From Roseiarcus sp043739325 (GTDB lineage Bacteria; Pseudomonadota; Alphaproteobacteria; Rhizobiales; Beijerinckiaceae): a stretch of DNA of 26,601 nt. The DNA is taken from contig JAYUFK010000304.1 in the NCBI GenBank assembly GCA_043739325.1, forward strand, positions 1-26,601. The letters run 5' to 3'. The first letter of the stretch is position 1; each line of letters begins with the position of its first letter. Positions 22,779 to 26,601 of this stretch are shown here, one piece after another. The position numbers were made by a program, and so were the translations under genes. The notes under the pieces were generated by a model. That model was not told where the DNA came from. It ran no database searches and saw only the letters and a program-made list of their open reading frames with translations.

Positions 22779-23618
22779 TTAATCGCCGGCCTTGATGTCC
22801 TGCGGATGCGGCATCGAAATGACGTTGTAGCCGGCGTCGACAAAATGCACTTCGCCGGTGACGCCGCCCGACAGGTCCGACAGCAAGTACAGCGCCGAGC
22901 CGCCGACATCCTCGATCGTTACGGTGCGGCGCAGGGGCGCGTGGGCTTTCTGGAAATTGAACATGAAGCGCGCATCGGCGATTCCGGCGCCCGCCAGCGT
23001 GCGGATCGGGCCGGCGGAGATGGCGTTGACGCGGATCCCAACGGGGCCGAAATCCGCCGCGAGGTAGCGCACGCTCGCCTCGAGCGCCGCCTTGGCGACG
23101 CCCATCACGTTGTAATTGGGCATCACCCGCGTCGCGCCGCCGAACGTCAGCGTCAACATTGCGCCGCCATTGGGCATCATTTCCGCCGCGCGTTTGGCGA
23201 TCTCGGTGAAGGAGAATACGGAGACGACCATGGTGCGGGAAAAATTCTCGCGCGTCGTGTCGGCGTAGCGGCCCTTGAGCTCGTTGCGGTCGGAATAGCC
23301 GATGCAATGAACGAAGAAGTCGAGCGAACCCCACTGCGCCTTCAGCGCTTCGAACACCTGATCGACCGAGGCCAGGTCCTCGACATCGCAGGGCAGCACG
23401 AGGGATGAGCCAAGGCTTTCCGCCAGCGGTTTGACGCGTTTGCCGAGCGCTTCGCCCTGGAACGTGAAGGCCAGTTCGGCGCCTTGATCGGCCAACGCCT
23501 TGGCGATGCCCCAGGCGATCGAGTGATCGTTGGCGACGCCCATGACGAGGCCGCGTTTGCCGTGCATCAGCCCCGATTTCGCGGCGCTCAACGAGGGTTC
23601 AAGTTCAAGCGTCGACAT
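22779..23618 (-). CDS. fabI: Enoyl-[acyl-carrier-protein] reductase (NADH)
   Basis: Last reductive step of each fatty-acid elongation cycle. The 279 aa product is a short-chain dehydrogenase of the FabI type: GKRGLVMGVANDHSIAWGIA gives the unusual FabI cofactor loop, and HCIGYSDRNELKG and the catalytic YNVMGVAK (Tyr-x6-Lys) follow. The C-terminal substrate loop is GPIRTLAGAGIADARF. Its start overlaps the fabB stop by 14 bp, implying translational coupling. Triclosan-type inhibitors target this family. The fabA-fabB-fabI order beside irr matches rhizobia. Confidence 0.95.
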   Translation of the reverse strand: MSTLELEPSLSAAKSGLMHGKRGLVMGVANDHSIAWGIAKALADQGAELAFTFQGEALGKRVKPLAESLGSSLVLPCDVEDLASVDQVFEALKAQWGSLDFFVHCIGYSDRNELKGRYADTTRENFSRTMVVSVFSFTEIAKRAAEMMPNGGAMLTLTFGGATRVMPNYNVMGVAKAALEASVRYLAADFGPVGIRVNAISAGPIRTLAGAGIADARFMFNFQKAHAPLRRTVTIEDVGGSALYLLSDLSGGVTGEVHFVDAGYNVISMPHPQDIKAGD

Positions 23619-24828
23619 GTTTCAGGACAATCGTTGCGTTGGTGCCGCCAAAGCCGAAGGAATTCGAGAGAACCGCGCCGAGTTTTACATTGTCGCGCCG
23701 CGCCCGCACGATCGGCATGTCGGCGAAGGCGGGATCGATTTCGTCGATATGCGCGCTCTCGCAGATGAAGCCATTCTGCATCATCAGCAGCGAATAGATC
23801 GCCTCCTGCACGCCTGTCGCGCCAAGCGAATGGCCGGTGAGCGACTTGGTGGCGGAAATCGGCGGGCAATTCTCGCCTGAACCGAAGACTTCGCGCAGCG
23901 CTTCGATTTCCTTCTGGTCGCCGACCGGCGTCGAGGTCGCGTGCGGATTGATATAGTCGATCGGGATTTTCAGGCCGGCCATCGCCTGGCGCATGCAACG
24001 CACCGCGCCCTCCCCGGACGGCGCGACCATGTCGTAGCCGTCGGAGGTCGCGCCATAGCCGGCGATCTCGCCGTAAATGCGAGCGCCGCGCGCTTTGGCG
24101 TGTTCGTATTCTTCAAGCACGACCACGCCTGCGCCGCCGGCGATGACAAAGCCGTCGCGATTCTTGTCGTAGGCGCGCGAAGCCCGCGACGGCGTCTGAT
24201 TGAAGCCCGAGGACATCGCTCCCATCGCATCGAACAGGACCGACAGCGTCCAGTCGAGTTCCTCGCAGCCGCCGGCGAACATCACATCCTGCTTGCCCCA
24301 CTGGATCAATTCGGCGGCATTGCCGATGCAGTGGTTCGAAGTCGCGCAGGCCGATGAGATGGAATAATTGACGCCCTTGATTTTGAACCAGGTCGATAGC
24401 GTCGCGGAAGCCGTCGACGACATGGCCTTTGGCACCGCGAACGGGCCAACGCGCTTGGGACCCTTGGTGCGAGTGATGTCGGCGGACTCGACGATCGTGC
24501 GGGTCGACGGTCCGCCCGAGCCCATGATCAGGCCGGTGCGCTCATGCGAGATTTCGTTAGGCTGCAGACCGCTGTCGCGGATCGCTTGCTCCATCGCCAC
24601 ATGGTTCCACGCGGCGCCTCCGCCCAGGAACCGCATGGCGCGGCGATCGACGACTTCCTCGGCCTTCAGCGTCGGCGCGCCTTCGACCTGGCTGCGAAAT
24701 CCCAGTTCGGCGTACTTTTCGGCGCGCACAATGCCTGACCGGCATTCGCGCAGGCTCGCCACCACTTCCTGCGTGTTGTTGCCAATCGAGGAGACTATCC
24801 CCATGCCGGTGACGACGACCCGTCTCAT
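23605..24828 (-). CDS. fabB: 3-oxoacyl-ACP synthase I
   Basis: Condensing enzyme that elongates acyl-ACP and, with FabA, is needed for unsaturated fatty acids. The 407 aa product has the Cys-His-His triad of KAS I: SSACATSNHC (Cys, about residue 164), NPHATSTPVGD (His) and GHSLGATG (His). The opening MRRVVVTGMGIVSSIG is the standard family N-terminus, and the start at 24828 has GGGAG seven bases upstream, so the open frame to 24933 is not used. The gene starts 46 bp after fabA on the same strand. Confidence 0.95.
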   Translation of the reverse strand: MRRVVVTGMGIVSSIGNNTQEVVASLRECRSGIVRAEKYAELGFRSQVEGAPTLKAEEVVDRRAMRFLGGGAAWNHVAMEQAIRDSGLQPNEISHERTGLIMGSGGPSTRTIVESADITRTKGPKRVGPFAVPKAMSSTASATLSTWFKIKGVNYSISSACATSNHCIGNAAELIQWGKQDVMFAGGCEELDWTLSVLFDAMGAMSSGFNQTPSRASRAYDKNRDGFVIAGGAGVVVLEEYEHAKARGARIYGEIAGYGATSDGYDMVAPSGEGAVRCMRQAMAGLKIPIDYINPHATSTPVGDQKEIEALREVFGSGENCPPISATKSLTGHSLGATGVQEAIYSLLMMQNGFICESAHIDEIDPAFADMPIVRARRDNVKLGAVLSNSFGFGGTNATIVLKHVDA

Positions 24829-24874
24829 GCCAAGCTCCCGAAAAATCTTGCGCCGCGCCCGTCGATCGGGTGGC

Positions 24875-25399
24875 TCAGGCCTCTGCAGCCTTCGCCGCGG
24901 TGAACAGGCCAACGCGCATATCCTTGACTTCATATATGCGCTTGCCGTCCGCCTCCAACCAGCCGTCGGCGATGCCTAGCACCAGCTTGCCCTTGAACAC
25001 GCGCTTGATGTCGACGCCATAAATGACGTTCTTGATCGTCGGCAGCACTTGATCGGCGAATTTCACTTCGCCAACGCCCAGCGCCCGGCCGCGACCGGGC
25101 AGGCCGAGCCAACCGAGGAAGAAACCCGTCAATTGCCAAAGGGCGTCGAGCCCCAGGCAGCCCGGCATGACGGGATCGTTTTTGAAATGGCAGCCGAAAA
25201 ACCACAGGTCCGGCGTGATATCGAACGCGGCGCGGACGCCGCCCTTGCCATTGGCCCCGCCCGCCTCGCTGATGTTCTCAATGCGATCGAACATCAGCAT
25301 CGGCGGCAAGGGCAGCTGAGCGTTGCCGGCGCCAAACAACTCGCCGCGACCGCAGGCCAGAAGCTCCTCGTAGGTGAAACTGGACCGCCGCTCATTCAT
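24875..25399 (-). CDS. fabA: 3-hydroxydecanoyl-ACP dehydratase/isomerase
   Basis: Introduces the cis double bond of bacterial unsaturated fatty acids by dehydrating 3-hydroxydecanoyl-ACP and isomerising the product. The 174 aa product has the hot-dog-fold catalytic motif GCHFKNDPVMPGCLGLDALWQ in parts: His in CHFKNDPVMPG (about residue 71) and Asp in LGLDALWQ (about 85). The start at 25399 (MNERRSSFTYEELL) is favoured by GGGGAAG upstream and the normal length; the frame is open to 25615 across the divergent promoter region. Presence of FabA and FabB indicates the anaerobic-type unsaturated fatty acid pathway. Confidence 0.96.
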   Translation of the reverse strand: MNERRSSFTYEELLACGRGELFGAGNAQLPLPPMLMFDRIENISEAGGANGKGGVRAAFDITPDLWFFGCHFKNDPVMPGCLGLDALWQLTGFFLGWLGLPGRGRALGVGEVKFADQVLPTIKNVIYGVDIKRVFKGKLVLGIADGWLEADGKRIYEVKDMRVGLFTAAKAAEA

Positions 25400-25600
25400 A
25401 CCCAAAACTTCCCCAAAGAACCCCAGACGGCGCTTGGTAACACACGCGCCTGCCCCGAGAAAGCGCTCCAGCGGGGTCTTTTGGGCAAAGTGACGCAACC
25501 TTGTGGCAATTGCCTGTGTTGGACCGTATCTGTTATAGCTGAAGCGACGGATCCCGTCGTATTGCAGGCCCGGAACGGTCCCGGGGAAAGCCGAGAAGCA
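25400..25600. other. Divergent fabA/irr regulatory region
   Basis: These 201 bp separate two divergent genes and contain no gene. A candidate irr promoter is visible: TTGCCT (25510-25515) and TATAGC (25534-25539) with an 18-bp spacer, four of six consensus matches for the -10. I saw no perfect iron-control-element palindrome. No clear fabA promoter was recognised. Confidence 0.4.
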
Positions 25601-26071
25601 GTGCCTGACGCTCAACTACCGCTTGCCAAGAGCCCCGGACAACGGTCCGGCATGGACGGCTGTCCGGTTCATAAACTGCGCGCCAAGCTGCAGCGCGCCA
25701 AATTGCGCCCGACGCGCCAGCGCATCGCGCTGGGCTGGCTGTTGTTTGGCAGGGGCGACCGGCATGTGACGGCAGAGACGCTCTACGAGGAGGCGACCGC
25801 CATCAAGGCGCCGATCTCACTCGCGACGGTCTACAACACGCTGCACCAGTTCACCGACGCGGGATTGCTCAAGGAAATCGCCGTCGATGGGTCGCGGACC
25901 TATTTCGACACGAACACCACGCCGCATCATCATTTTCTGATCGAGGAAACCAACGCCCTCGTCGATATCCCCGAGGGCCTCGTGGCGGTCTCGACCCTGC
26001 CTAGGGCGCCCGAAGGCACGCAAATCACGCGCGTCGACGTCATCGTTCGAATCCGCAGAACTGCGGCTTAG
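25601..26071 (+). CDS. irr: Iron response regulator Irr (Fur superfamily)
   Basis: Heme-responsive transcription factor that controls iron uptake and heme synthesis in rhizobia and relatives. The product is 156 aa. The winged-helix domain has LRPTRQRIALGWLLFGRG and the recognition helix PISLATVYNTLHQF; DGSRTYFDTNTTPHHHF supplies the HxH-type heme/metal site. The N-terminus carries GCPVH (Cys21), resembling the GCPWHD heme-regulatory motif of Bradyrhizobium Irr. The start is uncertain: GTG at 25601 gives the usual N-terminal length and has GGGGAAAG/GAGAAG upstream; ATG at 25652 would remove 17 residues but keep GCPVH. It is divergent from fabA, as in many rhizobia. Confidence 0.9.
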   Translation: MPDAQLPLAKSPGQRSGMDGCPVHKLRAKLQRAKLRPTRQRIALGWLLFGRGDRHVTAETLYEEATAIKAPISLATVYNTLHQFTDAGLLKEIAVDGSRTYFDTNTTPHHHFLIEETNALVDIPEGLVAVSTLPRAPEGTQITRVDVIVRIRRTAA

Positions 26072-26105
26072 TAGGGCTTGGCACGGCTCCAACGCTGAGG
26101 ACCGC

Positions 26106-26510
26106 ATGGACATCGTTGGCATTCATCACGTGTCGCTCACAACGCGCGATCTCGCTCGGGCCGTCGATTTCTATAGAAGCGTTTTCGGGCTGAAGCAGAT
26201 TCCCCGGCCGGCGTTTTCGACAGCAGGCGCGTGGCTGATCCTTGGCGCCGATCGCCTTCACCTGATCGTCAATGAAGACGGGACGTTTCGGCGAAGACCC
26301 CACATCGATATCGGCGATGTGCATTTTGCGGTGAATGTGACCGATTTCGACGCGACCTTGGCCGCGCTTCAGGCGCGCGGCTTTGACGAAGCCCTTCCGG
26401 ACGGGGACCCCCATCGCATCGTGGTACTTCGCGACAGTCCCGCGGGCTTCAAGCAGGCCTATCTGCTCGATCCCGATTTCAACATTATCGAAATCAACGC
26501 GGCGTCTTAG
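26106..26510 (+). CDS. VOC (glyoxalase/dioxygenase) superfamily protein
   Basis: Small metal-binding vicinal-oxygen-chelate fold protein, 134 aa. The two beta-alpha-beta modules are visible: GIHHVSLTTRDLARAVDFY (about 5-23) and HIDIGDVHFAVNVTDFDATL (about 68-88). His in IHHVSL, His in DVHFAV and Glu in FNIIEIN are at the usual metal-ligand positions. The substrate cannot be told: members include glyoxalases, dioxygenases and antibiotic-resistance enzymes, so glyoxalase activity should not be assumed. TGAGGA lies 5 bp upstream of the ATG. It follows irr by 34 bp in the same direction and may be cotranscribed. A terminator-like hairpin follows. Confidence 0.88.
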   Translation: MDIVGIHHVSLTTRDLARAVDFYRSVFGLKQIPRPAFSTAGAWLILGADRLHLIVNEDGTFRRRPHIDIGDVHFAVNVTDFDATLAALQARGFDEALPDGDPHRIVVLRDSPAGFKQAYLLDPDFNIIEINAAS

Positions 26511-26527
26511 AGCCTGACTCGAAATTC

Positions 26528-26544
26528 ATGCCGCAGGCATTTTT
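26528..26544 (+). terminator. Probable intrinsic terminator of the VOC gene
   Basis: ATGCC (26528-26532) pairs with GGCAT (26536-26540) around the loop GCA and is followed by TTTT (26541-26544). It starts 17 bp after the stop codon. The stem is only five base pairs, so efficiency is uncertain. Confidence 0.5.
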
Positions 26545-26601
26545 AGTGAAATCGGCCCACAGCGTCGGCCCGAAATTGCTCAAACTGACCCGATCGTGGC
26601 C

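Noticed and set aside
26545..26601. Partial minus-strand gene at the right edge
   Set aside because: Only ~55 bases are available; one frame is open but shows no motif or codon pattern that supports coding.

Overview
The window looks like chromosomal DNA from a GC-rich alphaproteobacterium of the order Hyphomicrobiales (Rhizobiales). The evidence is a rhizobial-type irr gene divergent from fabA-fabB-fabI, a chorismate mutase/hisC/tyrA/chaC cluster, ftsEX beside a zinc-ribbon membrane protein, and the PPSR-maf-aroE-coaE-dnaQ-secB cluster that borders the replication origin in Caulobacter and its relatives. A methylotroph-type lineage such as Beijerinckiaceae or Methylocystaceae is possible, but I cannot fix the genus. 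There are no mobile genes, tRNAs, rRNAs or CRISPR arrays. Almost all of the window is housekeeping DNA.

Layout. Positions 1-246 are non-coding and AT-rich. An ABC-F ATPase (minus) diverges from pgi (plus). pgi converges on a minus-strand block of zinc-ribbon protein, hpt and an M24 aminopeptidase. That block diverges from ftsE-ftsX-plsC (plus) across a region holding a perfect CtrA-type site (6910-6928). A small plus-strand gene of unknown function (9487-9960) follows, with an alphaproteobacterial LexA box placed on its predicted -10 element. From 14889 down to 9870 on the minus strand lie rho, a palindromic intergenic element, a chorismate mutase fused to a degenerate prephenate-dehydratase-like domain, hisC, tyrA and chaC.

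Origin region. hemJ (minus) and the PPDK regulatory protein (plus) are separated by 433 bp holding an 81 % AT stretch, five DnaA-box-like 9-mers and a TTAA-N7-TTAAC CtrA site next to one of them. I read this as the probable chromosomal origin, oriC. The genes on both sides point away from it. hemE, which borders the origin in Caulobacter and Rickettsia, is not here.

Right part. maf, aroE, coaE and dnaQ (plus) are tightly packed and converge on secB (minus). A DUF459 SGNH-hydrolase and a lytic transglycosylase (minus, both exported) follow, then fabI, fabB and fabA (minus). irr (plus) diverges from fabA, and a VOC-fold gene with a terminator-like hairpin ends the window.

The most interesting signals are regulatory: the SOS promoter of the uncharacterised small gene, the CtrA sites at the putative origin and at ftsE, and a hairpin that would hide the ribosome-binding site of the lytic transglycosylase.
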